A DNA stretch of 34,826 nt from CAWEPK01 sp049521495 (GTDB lineage: Bacteria > Desulfobacterota > Syntrophorhabdia > Syntrophorhabdales > WCHB1-27): the NCBI GenBank assembly GCA_049521495.1, contig JBEKOT010000010.1, positions 1 through 34,826 of the forward strand. The letters are read 5' to 3'. This document shows, one piece after another, positions 15,181 through 23,208 of the stretch (positions are counted from its first letter, which is position 1; every line of letters begins with the position of its first letter). The notes beneath the pieces are model-generated. The model saw nothing but the letters and a program-made list of their open reading frames with translations, ran no database searches and had not been told where the DNA came from. The position numbers and the translations under genes were made by a program.

Positions 15181-17310
15181 ATGGACAAGAAGGGTATGCA
15201 AAAGATATTTTTCCCCGAGAGCGTAGTCGTCTGCGGCGTTTCGGACACGCCTGGGAACCTGGGCGCGGAGATCATCAGGAACCTGAACCGCTTTGAGTTC
15301 CGGGGGAGGGTTTACGGCGTCGGGCGAAAGGCCATGGAGATAGAGGGGATAAAAGTTTACGCGGGCCTGTCCCAAGTACCCGAGGCGCCTGAATTGGCCG
15401 TCCTTCTCGTCCCCGCGCCGGCCATCCCCGGTTTCTTGGAGGCGTGCGGAGAAAAAGGCGTGCGCCAGGCGGTGATAGAGACCGGGGGCTTTTCGGAGTT
15501 CGGACCTGAGCGGAAGGGGCTGGAAGATGAGATCGGACGGATCGCCGCGAAGTGGGGCATGACGTGCATGGGCCCCAATTGTATCGGCGTGGTGAATACG
15601 GAAAACGGCCTTTGCCTGCCCTTTGTCCCCTTCGGGAAAGGTGAGATTGAAAGGGGCGGGAATGCCTTTATCTCCCAGAGCGGCGGGCTTATCCACGAGC
15701 TGATGCGCCGCTGCCGCTCCGAGCACGTGGGGCTCGGGAAGCTCGCGAGCATCGGGAACAAGCTGATGTTGGACGGGAACGATATACTCGAGTTCCTCTT
15801 GGACGACCCGTCGACTTGCGCAGTCGGCATTTACCTCGAAGACGCAAGGAACGGCAGACGCCTCATGGACCTTGCATCCGCCACCGAAAAGCCGGTAATA
15901 GTCCTCAAGGCGAACAACAGCCCGGTGAGCCGCCAGATCGCCTCTTTCCATACGTCGGCGCTCCTCGGCGACGAGGCGGTCGTCACCGCCGCCTTCAAAC
16001 AGGCTGGTATACACCGCGTCGCAACTCTTTCGGAGATGGTCGATTGTTTCAAGGTGTTCAGCCTTCCACCGATGCGGGGGCCGAACGTCGTCGCCCTCTC
16101 GCGGTCGGGCGGCCAGGCCGTCATGATGGCGGACGAGGCCCACCGGAGCGGTTTCACCCTGCCTGCGCTACCCCGCGACTTCTTCGACTCCATCGGGAAG
16201 GAGGCAAGGGCTCACGTCATAAGGGGCACGAACCCGATCGACTTAGGCGACGTTTTCAATGACCTCTTCTACCTGGAGGTGGTCGAGAGAGCGCTGGCGG
16301 CGCCCGTTGTCGACGGGGCGGTCTTCTTTTACGACTTCCCTTTCGATGCGCCTCTGGTGCCCGAAGTGGTGAAGGGTCTGGAGCGCCTCTGCCGCTCCTC
16401 CGGTAAGCCAGCGGTCCTCTGCATGGTGCCGGACAAGGCCGACTGGTTTGCCTTGAAGTATGCGGCGCCCTTCCCGTGGTTCTCCGCTACCGAAAGCGCT
16501 TTCGCCGCCCTTGCGCGCTCCCTTGCCCAGCACCGCAAGGCGGGCCTCCGCCCGGAGACATCTTTCGCTTCCGCAGAAGAGAGGGATTCCGGACGCCGTC
16601 CGTGGAGACTTACCCGTAACCAGCAAGAGCGGCCCGTCGGACCGCCGCCCGCCTGCGCGGGTACCCGGCAGCCGCCGGCCGCCGGGGCTGCCGGCCGGGC
16701 GCTTTCTCTCGTCGAGGCGTACGGCATACCGGTTGTCAGATACGAGCTTGTGGCAGACCGGGCGGCAGGCCTTGCGGCCGCGAAAAGGATAGGCTACCCC
16801 GTGGCCCTTAAGGTGGCCGAACCTGTCGTCCTCCATAAGACAGAGGCAGACGCGGTCCGTCTGGGCATCGGGGGCGACAGCGACTTTGAGGCAGCCTTCG
16901 ACGCCATGCCCGCCGACCTCTACCTTGTCCAGGAGATGGCGGGCGAGGGTGTAGAGGTCATCATAGGGGCAAAGAAAGACCCCGAGTTCGGTCCCGTCAT
17001 AATGTTCGGCCTCGGCGGAGTGTTCGTCGAGGTGATGGGCGACGTGACATGCCGGGTCCTACCGATAGATGAAAAAGACACAGGGGAGATGATCGGGGAG
17101 GTGAAGGGGGCGGCACTGCTCGCGGGCTTCCGGGGAGCGCCGACGGCAGACATGGAGAGCCTCGTGAAAGCGTGTGCTGCCGTCTCCCGCCTCATGTTAG
17201 ACCACCCGGAGATAGAGAGCCTCGACATCAACCCGATCCGCGTCCTTGCAAAAGGGAGCGGCTGTCTGGCCCTGGACGTGAAAATGGGGGTCCGGGAAGA
17301 GGGGCCTTAG
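15181..17310 (+). CDS. ADP-forming acyl-CoA synthetase (fused alpha-beta, ACD family)
   Basis: A 709-residue protein that joins the alpha and beta halves of ADP-forming acetyl/acyl-CoA synthetase: acyl-CoA + ADP + Pi to acid + CoA + ATP, a substrate-level ATP-forming step common in anaerobes. Residues 7-130 are the CoA-binding domain, about 150-430 the two succinyl-CoA-ligase-like flavodoxin domains, and about 505-709 the ATP-grasp domain. The phospho-carrier is His257 in SFHTSALLGD; HKTE at 552-555 holds the second conserved histidine. EVIIGAKKDPEFGPVIMFG is typical of the ATP-grasp part. A Pro/Ala-rich linker (about 484-508) is built from palindromic repeat DNA. AAGGAGG lies 12 bases before ATG 15181; ATG 15196 is a possible alternative. 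Substrate range is not deducible. Confidence 0.9.
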   Translation: MDKKGMQKIFFPESVVVCGVSDTPGNLGAEIIRNLNRFEFRGRVYGVGRKAMEIEGIKVYAGLSQVPEAPELAVLLVPAPAIPGFLEACGEKGVRQAVIETGGFSEFGPERKGLEDEIGRIAAKWGMTCMGPNCIGVVNTENGLCLPFVPFGKGEIERGGNAFISQSGGLIHELMRRCRSEHVGLGKLASIGNKLMLDGNDILEFLLDDPSTCAVGIYLEDARNGRRLMDLASATEKPVIVLKANNSPVSRQIASFHTSALLGDEAVVTAAFKQAGIHRVATLSEMVDCFKVFSLPPMRGPNVVALSRSGGQAVMMADEAHRSGFTLPALPRDFFDSIGKEARAHVIRGTNPIDLGDVFNDLFYLEVVERALAAPVVDGAVFFYDFPFDAPLVPEVVKGLERLCRSSGKPAVLCMVPDKADWFALKYAAPFPWFSATESAFAALARSLAQHRKAGLRPETSFASAEERDSGRRPWRLTRNQQERPVGPPPACAGTRQPPAAGAAGRALSLVEAYGIPVVRYELVADRAAGLAAAKRIGYPVALKVAEPVVLHKTEADAVRLGIGGDSDFEAAFDAMPADLYLVQEMAGEGVEVIIGAKKDPEFGPVIMFGLGGVFVEVMGDVTCRVLPIDEKDTGEMIGEVKGAALLAGFRGAPTADMESLVKACAAVSRLMLDHPEIESLDINPIRVLAKGSGCLALDVKMGVREEGP
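16648..16694. repeat. REP-like palindromes within the acyl-CoA synthetase linker
   Basis: CCCGC-CTGC-GCGGG (16648-16661) runs into GGTACCC, followed by the 9-bp inverted repeat CCGGCAGCC (16665-16673) and GGCTGCCGG (16686-16694). The stretch CCCGCCTGCGCGGGTACCC nearly matches CCCGCTGTGCGGGTACCC in the MITE-like element at 19791. The frame stays open through it and encodes a Pro/Ala/Gly-rich linker. Confidence 0.65.
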
Positions 17311-17360
17311 AAGCTCCTTGATTAAGCACCCCCTTTTGGGCTACAGTGAAAGGCGCGCGA

Positions 17361-17397
17361 CCCGCTTCGGGCGACACGCTGCGCGGGCGCCCCGCGC
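17361..17397. repeat. REP-like double hairpin upstream of the penicillin-binding protein
   Basis: CCCG-CTT-CGGG (17361-17371) and GCGCGGG-CGC-CCCGCGC (17381-17397) lie in tandem in the 149-bp gap after the acyl-CoA synthetase. The lead-in GCGCGCGACCCGCT matches GCGTGCGACCCGCT in the MITE-like element (13 of 14). It may protect or end the upstream message; there is no T-run. Confidence 0.55.
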
Positions 17398-17459
17398 CGG
17401 CCGGGCGTAATCGAGCAGAAGGTGTCCGGGCCGATCGGGGGCCGATCAAAGGAGGAAGA

Positions 17460-17504
17460 GTGCGGGGCAGGAGCTTATCACTTACAGGCAGACGGCATTC
17501 GTGA
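17460..17504 (+). CDS. Possible 14-codon leader ORF coupled to the PBP gene
   Basis: GTG 17460 lies directly behind a full AGGAGG (17450-17455) and opens a 14-codon frame (MRGRSLSLTGRRHS) whose TGA (17502-17504) overlaps the GTG start of the penicillin-binding protein as GTGA. The large gene itself has no ribosome binding site near its GTG, so ribosomes finishing this peptide could re-initiate there. Too short for homology; the overlap geometry is the evidence. Confidence 0.45.
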   Translation: MRGRSLSLTGRRHS

Positions 17505-19684
17505 AGAAGCGGATCCACCTCTATCTTTTCATCTTCCTGGCCCTTTCCCTGCTTTTCATGGCGATCGGCCTGTATATCTTCCTAGTGACCGAGATCCCTT
17601 CCGTAAGAGCCCTGAAGGACCTGACGAACAAGCCTGTAAGCACGATCTACGATATAAACGGTCAGGTCGTCTACGTCATTGTGCCGGACAACAAGATAGC
17701 GGTGCCTTACGGCCGGATCCCGAAATATGTGCGGGAGGCTTTCCTCGCCGCAGAGGATGCGGAGTTCTTCAGACACAAAGGCGTCGAGATCAAGAGCGTC
17801 TTCAGGGCCCTGGTCATGAACGTAATCCACGGAAGGGTCGTCCAGGGGGGCAGCACGATCACGCAACAGGTCATCAAGGCCCTTGTACTTGGGCCGGAGA
17901 AGAGCATGATGAGGAAGGTGCGGGAGGCCGTCCTCGCCTACAGGCTGGAGATGTACCTGACGAAACAGGAGATCCTGAACGTCTACCTCAACAATATTTA
18001 CATGGGCCAGGGGGTGTACGGCGTGGAAGCCGCATCCCAGGTCTACTTCGCGAAACACGTGTGGGAGATCGACAGGGCCGAGGCCGCCTTACTGGCCGGC
18101 ATCGTCCAGGCGCCCGCCAGGTATACGCCGAAGCGCCACCCGGGGCTTGCGAGGATGAGACAGCTTTACGTGATCGATCAGATGTGGAAGAAAGGCTTTG
18201 TCGACGCAAAGAAAAGGGACGCAATGCTCAGGGAGCATACGAGCCTGGCCAAGGATGACGGCATATTCGCCGACACCTATTTCAAAAACACCGTCTTCAG
18301 GTACGTGGAAGACAAATACGGCAAAGGCATTTTCGCGAGAAGGGTTTTAAAAGTGTACACCACCGTCGACCCTTCATTGCAGAGGGCGGCCGAAGATGCG
18401 GTGAGAAAAGGACTTGCGGCCTACGACGAGAGGAGGGGCGAGTATTCCGTTTCATTTCACCTGGACAAGGGGAGGTGGCAAGGTTTCATGAAGACGGCAG
18501 AGAGGGACCTTACCCTCATCCCCTTGACCCCCGGGATCGCCTATAACCTCCTCGTCTCGGAGAGGGTCGCCGGAGGGTACGCCGTCTTCCCGGGTATGCA
18601 CAAGGCTCTCCTCAAAATGTCGGAGTTTCCCTTCAAGCCGGGGGATGTGGTGAGGGGGGTTTACAGCGGCACCGACAAGAGGAAGCAGCTCGTCTTTTCA
18701 CCCGTAAGGAGCTCCGGCATAGAAGGCGCCCTCGTGTGCATGGACGTCGCTTCCGGCTGCCTCTACGCGGTAGTCGGGGGCAGGGACTTCGAAAAGAGCC
18801 CTTACAACCGCGCCCTAGCCGCCAAGGTGCAGCCCGGCTCCGCGTTCAAGCCCTTCATCTATCTGGCCGCGCTGGAGAAGGGCTATGAGGTAGACTCGAT
18901 GCTCATCGACGAACCGAAGACGTACGGCGGAGGACTCGGAAAAACGTGGGTACCCAAGAACTACGACGGCACGTACAGCGGCGCCATCACCATGCGGGAC
19001 GCTTTGGCATATTCAAAGAACGCGGCTACCGTCAGGCTACTGGAGGCGGTAGGCATTGCCCCTGTCAAGAAGGCGCTCAGGGATGTCGGAATCGAGGAAG
19101 ATATAGAAGACGACCTTTCGATAGCCCTCGGAACGTCGAACCTCACCCTTCTGGATCTCGTGAAGGGCTTTTCCGCCTTCGCGAATGGCGGCCAGAGGGT
19201 GAAGCCCTACTTTATAAGGCGGATCGAGGACAGCAAAGGGAACATACTCGAAGAGCAGGGACCGGAGACGGCGAGGGCGATGGACGAGGTGGTCGCCTAC
19301 AAGATGAACGTCCTCCTGCGGGGCGTGACCACGTACGGCACGGCGAAGGGGGCAAGCCGGCTCGGCTACCCGGTTGCCGGGAAAACAGGGACTACGAACA
19401 GTTTCTACGACGCCCTCTTCGTGGGCTATTCCCCTCATATTTGCGCGGGCGTCTGGGCGGGTTTCGACCAGCGCACGTCTCTCGGACGCGCGGAAAGCGG
19501 CGGGAGGATAGCTTTGCCTATATGGATGAGGTTCATGGCGACCGCCCTCCGGAAGTTCCCTCCGGATGAATTCCCGTTGCCCGGCCGAGAGGGCCCCGAC
19601 GCTCCTCCAGGGTCACCCGGCCTAGGTCCCGACAACCTCTCCCCTTACGACATGCAGGAAGCGACAAAAGTCCCTACGTCTTAA
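17501..19684 (+). CDS. mrcA: Class A penicillin-binding protein (PBP1A family)
   Basis: A 727-residue bifunctional peptidoglycan synthase anchored by one N-terminal helix (6-29). The glycosyltransferase (GT51) domain has EDAEFFRHKG (85-94, catalytic Glu85), QGGSTITQQ (115-123), RKVREAVLAYRLE (138-150) and LNNIYMGQGVYGVEAAS (163-179). An OB-like insertion spans about 310-400. The transpeptidase has SAFK (Ser447, Lys450), SKN (505-507) and KTG (628-630), so both activities look intact. The C-terminus is proline-rich. The GTG start lacks its own ribosome binding site and overlaps a short leader frame. The TAA stop lies in a 5-bp target duplication of a MITE-like element, so the insertion is directly at the gene end. 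Confidence 0.93.
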   Translation: MKKRIHLYLFIFLALSLLFMAIGLYIFLVTEIPSVRALKDLTNKPVSTIYDINGQVVYVIVPDNKIAVPYGRIPKYVREAFLAAEDAEFFRHKGVEIKSVFRALVMNVIHGRVVQGGSTITQQVIKALVLGPEKSMMRKVREAVLAYRLEMYLTKQEILNVYLNNIYMGQGVYGVEAASQVYFAKHVWEIDRAEAALLAGIVQAPARYTPKRHPGLARMRQLYVIDQMWKKGFVDAKKRDAMLREHTSLAKDDGIFADTYFKNTVFRYVEDKYGKGIFARRVLKVYTTVDPSLQRAAEDAVRKGLAAYDERRGEYSVSFHLDKGRWQGFMKTAERDLTLIPLTPGIAYNLLVSERVAGGYAVFPGMHKALLKMSEFPFKPGDVVRGVYSGTDKRKQLVFSPVRSSGIEGALVCMDVASGCLYAVVGGRDFEKSPYNRALAAKVQPGSAFKPFIYLAALEKGYEVDSMLIDEPKTYGGGLGKTWVPKNYDGTYSGAITMRDALAYSKNAATVRLLEAVGIAPVKKALRDVGIEEDIEDDLSIALGTSNLTLLDLVKGFSAFANGGQRVKPYFIRRIEDSKGNILEEQGPETARAMDEVVAYKMNVLLRGVTTYGTAKGASRLGYPVAGKTGTTNSFYDALFVGYSPHICAGVWAGFDQRTSLGRAESGGRIALPIWMRFMATALRKFPPDEFPLPGREGPDAPPGSPGLGPDNLSPYDMQEATKVPTS

Positions 19685-19686
19685 CA

Positions 19687-19877
19687 GAGGGGCCTGGCTC
19701 TTTTCGCGCCTGACTTTGTCGTCCACCCGCGAGAAAGACATCGCGGGTACCGCGCCTTCGGCGCGGTACCCGCCGCCGAGGAGCGTGCGACCCGCTGTGC
19801 GGGTACCCCGCCGCCTATGTACGCCTCCGTTCCTCGGGCTTGCGCTTCGCGTCATCCACAAAAACAGCCAGGCCCCC
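19687..19877. mobile_element. MITE-like element, 191 bp, with TIRs and TAACA target duplication
   Basis: The ends form an imperfect inverted repeat. From the left, 19689 onward reads GGGGCCTGGCTCTTTTCG; the right end read in reverse complement from 19876 gives GGGGCCTGGCTGTTTTTG. Over 26 aligned bases 21 match, the first 11 perfectly. TAACA lies immediately outside both ends (19682-19686 and 19878-19882), as expected for a 5-bp target duplication. The interior has no gene but holds a perfect 14-bp hairpin and a second palindrome at 19790-19811. No transposase is in the window, so it would have been moved in trans. The family is not recognised. Confidence 0.6.
19743..19773. repeat. Perfect 14-bp hairpin inside the MITE-like element
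   Basis: GCGGGTACCGCGCC (19743-19756), loop TTC, GGCGCGGTACCCGC (19760-19773). Its central 17 bases are identical to 19 bases of the palindrome at 11914-11932 less the outer pair. Downstream, ACCCGC-TGT-GCGGGT (19790-19804) and GCGGG-TAC-CCCGC (19799-19811) share bases and so cannot form at the same time. Confidence 0.75.
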
Positions 19878-19882
19878 TAACA

Positions 19883-20037
19883 TGCTCTGTACCGCGCGCC
19901 CCTGCGGCAGAGCTAAGTCGGCGATCCCTTTGACTTTCTGCACAGAGGGCAGAGGCCGCGGTCGGTGAGGAAATCCGGAGGGCGGCTCGGGCACAGCCAA
20001 AGATACGGGCTACCGGTTTTTTTGAGGGGATGTGGCC
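19883..20037 (+). other. Structured-looking leader before the thioesterase
   Basis: No gene is seen between the MITE-like element and the thioesterase. The last 100 bases hold GGCT-CGGGCAC-AGCC (a 4-bp stem), GGTGAGGAAATCCGG, and GATACGGGCTACCGG followed by seven T and GAGGGG. This looks like folded RNA with a terminator-like T-run, but it does not fit a riboswitch class well enough to name. Confidence 0.3.
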
Positions 20038-20067
20038 GTGATCGTTTTTATGTGGTATGCTCATCCC

Positions 20068-20493
20068 ATGGATGAAGAGCGGGTAAAGTCGCTCGTCAAC
20101 TCCTGCAAGGTCGCAAGGCTGCTCGGAATCGACATCTACGAGGTGAAAGAAGGCAGGGCATGGGGCAGGCTGCCCCTCAGGGACGACCTTCTCAACATGT
20201 TCGGCATGCCTCACGGCGGAGTGCTTTTCGCTTTTGCCGATCAGGTGTGCGCAGCCTGCGGCAATACTTTAGGAAGAAAGGCGGTTGCCGTCGAATCGAC
20301 GGTCCACTTCATGAAGTCGGCGCCCGGCGAGTCGATACTTTACGCCGAAGGCGAGGTGACATTCACCAGCCGCAGCATCGGAAGGGTAGAAGCGAAAGTC
20401 GTTACGGGCGGGGGCGAGACTATCTTGAAGATGCATCAGATCTTTTTCATTAAGAATGAGCTTCTAGAGTCGAAGGCCCCTCGCGATCTTTGA
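20068..20493 (+). CDS. PaaI-family hotdog-fold acyl-CoA thioesterase
   Basis: A 141-residue (from ATG 20068) single hotdog-domain protein. The catalytic loop is NMFGMPHGGVLFAFADQVC, with the HGG motif and the Asp on the following helix that polarises water for thioester hydrolysis; AVESTVHFMKSAPG is the second conserved strand. It probably hydrolyses aromatic or medium-chain acyl-CoA, as PaaI proteins do. Start is uncertain: the frame is open to GTG 20032, and GAGGGG at 20024-20029 fits GTG 20038 best by spacing, but the extra N-terminal residues are not typical of the family. It stands alone, 138 bp before the nuo operon. Confidence 0.85.
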   Translation: MDEERVKSLVNSCKVARLLGIDIYEVKEGRAWGRLPLRDDLLNMFGMPHGGVLFAFADQVCAACGNTLGRKAVAVESTVHFMKSAPGESILYAEGEVTFTSRSIGRVEAKVVTGGGETILKMHQIFFIKNELLESKAPRDL

Positions 20494-20559
20494 CCTCCTG
20501 TCGGTCGACATCCGGCTAAAGAACCTTCTTGTTATGCCGCCCCGACAAGAATTTTTCTC

Positions 20560-20588
20560 TTGACTGGGTGCAAGACGATAGGTAAAAC
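20560..20588 (+). promoter_or_regulatory. Candidate promoter of the nuo operon
   Basis: TTGACT (20560-20565), 17-bp spacer, TAAAAC (20583-20588): five and four of six consensus bases. Transcription would begin near 20595, about 37 bases before the nuoA start, whose ribosome binding region is AAGGGGGAAAAGG. Best candidate in the 138-bp gap; inferred. Confidence 0.5.
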
Positions 20589-20631
20589 TAATTCGCTCTC
20601 GATTCTTCAAGCATAGCAAGGGGGAAAAGGC

Positions 20632-20985
20632 TTGATAGAATACGTGGCAATCCTGATAATGGTTGCCCTGGCGGCGATTATCGCCGGCTTTATCGTAGGC
20701 GCCTCTTACCTGCTGGGAAACAGGACGAGGGCGAAGGTGAAACTTTCGCCTTACGAGTGCGGTATGGTGAGCGTCGGGCCTGCCCGGAGGAGAATGACGA
20801 TCCGCTACTACATCGTGGCTATGCTCTTCCTTGTTTTCGACCTGGAGATACTCTTCCTGTATCCGTGGGCGGTTATCACGAAACGGCTCGGGCTTTTCGG
20901 CTTTGCGGAGATGATCGTCTTTGTGGCAATCCTTTTCATAGGCTACCTGTACGTGTGGAAGAAAGGCGCTCTCGAATGGGAATAG
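20632..20985 (+). CDS. nuoA: NADH-quinone oxidoreductase subunit A
   Basis: A 117-residue membrane subunit of complex I with three helices (about 5-27, 58-78, 88-108). The first loop carries KLSPYECGM (37-45), the conserved YECG that lies near the quinone channel. Start codon is TTG. It overlaps nuoB by 10 bp. First of at least thirteen genes in one operon, all on the plus strand. Confidence 0.95.
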   Translation: MIEYVAILIMVALAAIIAGFIVGASYLLGNRTRAKVKLSPYECGMVSVGPARRRMTIRYYIVAMLFLVFDLEILFLYPWAVITKRLGLFGFAEMIVFVAILFIGYLYVWKKGALEWE

Positions 20986-21476
20986 AGAAGAACGTAGTGG
21001 TCACAACGGTTGACGACGTCGTCAACTGGGCACGGAAGAACTCGCTGTGGCCGGTGACCTTCGGTCTGGCCTGCTGTGCTCTCGAAATGATCATCGCTAC
21101 CTCGGCTACCCACGATATGGCACGGTTCGGGGCAGAGGTCTTCAGGCCCTCTCCCCGCCAGGCAGACTTAATGATCGTCGCCGGGACGGTGACGAAGAAG
21201 ATGGCCCCCGTAGTCAGGAGGATTTACGAGCAGATGCCCGAGCCGAAATGGGTCATCGCCTATGGGGCGTGCGCCACGAGCGGAGGCATATTCCGCACTT
21301 ACAACGTTGTCCAGGGGGTCGACCAGATCGTGCCCGTCGACGTCTACATACCGGGATGCCCTCCCAGGCCGGAGAGCCTCATTGCCGGCCTCATAAAGCT
21401 TCAGGAAAAGATCGGAAAAGAGAGCATGCTCGAAGATAAGAGAAGGCTCCTGACCGTGCCGGGGCGGGAGACTTGA
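20976..21476 (+). CDS. nuoB: NADH-quinone oxidoreductase subunit B
   Basis: A 166-residue subunit holding the terminal cluster N2, which passes electrons to quinone. Its four ligands are visible: the adjacent Cys33-Cys34 in GLACCALEM, Cys99 in GACATSGG and Cys128 in IPGCPPRPE. The start is ATG 20976, inside the end of nuoA; the frame is open farther upstream but that part is antisense-like shadow. Normal length. Overlaps nuoC as TTGA. Confidence 0.95.
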   Translation: MGIEKNVVVTTVDDVVNWARKNSLWPVTFGLACCALEMIIATSATHDMARFGAEVFRPSPRQADLMIVAGTVTKKMAPVVRRIYEQMPEPKWVIAYGACATSGGIFRTYNVVQGVDQIVPVDVYIPGCPPRPESLIAGLIKLQEKIGKESMLEDKRRLLTVPGRET

Positions 21477-22027
21477 GCGGGTCAGGAGTAACTCATACAA
21501 GGCTCGGCGATGCCTTCGGCGCCGTTTTCGCCATCGAGCGGGCCGGCAGCCAGGAGGCGTTCATAGTCGGAAAGGAGAGGCTCCGGGACGTCCTCAGCTT
21601 TCTGAAAGGTGACGAATCCCTTCTTTATGTGATGATGACGGACCTCTTTGCCGTGGACCTTTCCGGCCTGCAAGCCGGCGCCGGCAAGCCGAGGTTCGAG
21701 GTCGTTTACCTGCTCAACTCCCTCAAGCTCAAGGAGCGCATCGTCGTAAAGGTGCGCGTGAACGAGGGCGAGGCAGTACCTACTGTCAGCGACCTGTGGC
21801 GGGCGGCAGAGTGGCTTGAGCGCGAGGCCTACGACATGTTCGGGATTCCCTTCGAGAACCATCCGGACCTCCGCAGGATCTTAATGGTGGAGGACTTCGA
21901 CGGCTACCCCCTCCGCAAGGATTTCCCTACGGAAGGCTACGGATTCGAAGAGCCCTTCAAGGTCGATCTGGAATCTGAAAGCACACCCGACGGCAGCGGC
22001 GCCGCATCGAAAAAGGCCGGTCGGTGA
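21473..22027 (+). CDS. nuoC: NADH-quinone oxidoreductase subunit C
   Basis: A 184-residue peripheral subunit (30-kDa family). The signature EWLEREAYDMFGIPFENHP is at about 115-134, followed by RRILMVEDFDGYPLRKDFP. It contacts NuoD and NuoB around the quinone site. Separate from NuoD, unlike the enterobacterial fusion. TTG start with GGGAG upstream, overlapping the nuoB stop; its own TGA overlaps the nuoD GTG. The C-terminal 15 residues are low-complexity. Confidence 0.95.
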   Translation: MSGSGVTHTRLGDAFGAVFAIERAGSQEAFIVGKERLRDVLSFLKGDESLLYVMMTDLFAVDLSGLQAGAGKPRFEVVYLLNSLKLKERIVVKVRVNEGEAVPTVSDLWRAAEWLEREAYDMFGIPFENHPDLRRILMVEDFDGYPLRKDFPTEGYGFEEPFKVDLESESTPDGSGAASKKAGR

Positions 22028-23202
22028 TAGCGGAAGACAGAAAGTATATGACCATCAACATGGGACCGCAGCACCCGGCCACCCACGGCGTTTTGCGGAT
22101 CCTCCTCGAGCTCGACGGCGAGATAATCGTCAAGGCAACACCCTTCATAGGCTATCTCCACCGGGGGGTGGAAAAACTCGCGGAGGCGCGGACATACCAC
22201 CAGGCCTTGACCTTGACCGACAGGCTCGACTACACGAACGGCCTATCCAACAACCTGGCTTACTGCCTCGCATGCGAGCGGTTGTGCGGCCTGGAAGTGC
22301 CGAAGCGCGGCCAATACCTCCGGGTGATCCTCGCGGAGCTTCAGAGGATCGCGGCGCACCTCATCTGGATAGGTACGCACGCCCTCGACATCGGCGCCAT
22401 GACCCTCCTTTTCTATGCCTTCCGCGAGCGCGAAACCATCCTGGACATAGTCGAGGAGGTGACGGGAGCGCGGCTCACGCCCTCCTTCATAAGGATCGGC
22501 GGCCTCGCGAAAGAGATGCCGCCGAAGTTCGAAGGGATGGTAAAGGCCTTCGTCAAGGACTTCCCGAGGAGAGTGGACGAGTACGAGACTCTCCTTACCG
22601 AGAACATCATATGGCGGAAAAGGACGAAGAATGTGGCCCCTCTCTCGAAAGAGGACGCCTTGAGCTACGGCGTCACGGGGCCGGTGCTCCGCGCCTCGGG
22701 TGTCTACTACGATGTGCGCAAGGCCTACCCCTATTCTTCCTATGAGGACTTCGACTTCGAGGTGCCCATGGGCGAGGCCGGCGATGTCTTCGACCGGTAC
22801 GACGTGCGGGTGCGGGAGATGCGCCAGTCGAACCGGATCATCGGGCAGGCGATAGAACGGCTGCCCGACGGACCCATATGCGCGGACGCCCCGGAAATCG
22901 TGCCGCCCGCCAAGGACGACGTAGAGCACGATATGGCCGCCCTCATACGCCACTTCAAATTGATGGAGGAGGGGTTCCGCCCGGCCTGCGGCGAGGCATA
23001 CGGGGCGGTGGAGTCGCCCAAGGGGGAACTCGGCTTTTACCTCGTGAGCGACGGGACCGCCAAGCCTTTCAGGTTCCGCATACGCCCCCCTTCATTCATC
23101 AACCTCGGGGCAGTCCCGAAGATGATCGAAGGGCAGATGATAGCCGATGTCATAGCAGCCATAGGGAGCGTCGACATCGTGCTCGGCGAAATAGACAGGT
23201 AG
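22024..23202 (+). CDS. nuoD: NADH-quinone oxidoreductase subunit D
   Basis: A 392-residue 49-kDa subunit that forms the quinone-binding pocket. GPQHPATHGVLR contains the conserved His17 and His21, and Tyr70 in DRLDYTNGLSNN is the likely quinone-contacting tyrosine. The C-terminus RIRPPSFINLGAVPKM is typical. Like related [NiFe]-hydrogenase large subunits it has lost the metal ligands. GTG start, coupled to nuoC. Normal length. Confidence 0.95.
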   Translation: MIAEDRKYMTINMGPQHPATHGVLRILLELDGEIIVKATPFIGYLHRGVEKLAEARTYHQALTLTDRLDYTNGLSNNLAYCLACERLCGLEVPKRGQYLRVILAELQRIAAHLIWIGTHALDIGAMTLLFYAFRERETILDIVEEVTGARLTPSFIRIGGLAKEMPPKFEGMVKAFVKDFPRRVDEYETLLTENIIWRKRTKNVAPLSKEDALSYGVTGPVLRASGVYYDVRKAYPYSSYEDFDFEVPMGEAGDVFDRYDVRVREMRQSNRIIGQAIERLPDGPICADAPEIVPPAKDDVEHDMAALIRHFKLMEEGFRPACGEAYGAVESPKGELGFYLVSDGTAKPFRFRIRPPSFINLGAVPKMIEGQMIADVIAAIGSVDIVLGEIDR

Positions 23203-23208
23203 GAGACG

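Noticed and set aside
19685..19704. Intrinsic terminator after the PBP gene (AGAGGGGCCTGGCTCTTTT)
   Set aside because: The stem is broken and the loop would be one base; the sequence is better explained as the left inverted end of the MITE-like element, matched at 19851-19876.
19930..20030. Cobalamin or cyclic-di-GMP (GEMM) riboswitch
   Set aside because: Only scattered sequence matches, core pairings missing; kept as an unassigned structured leader.
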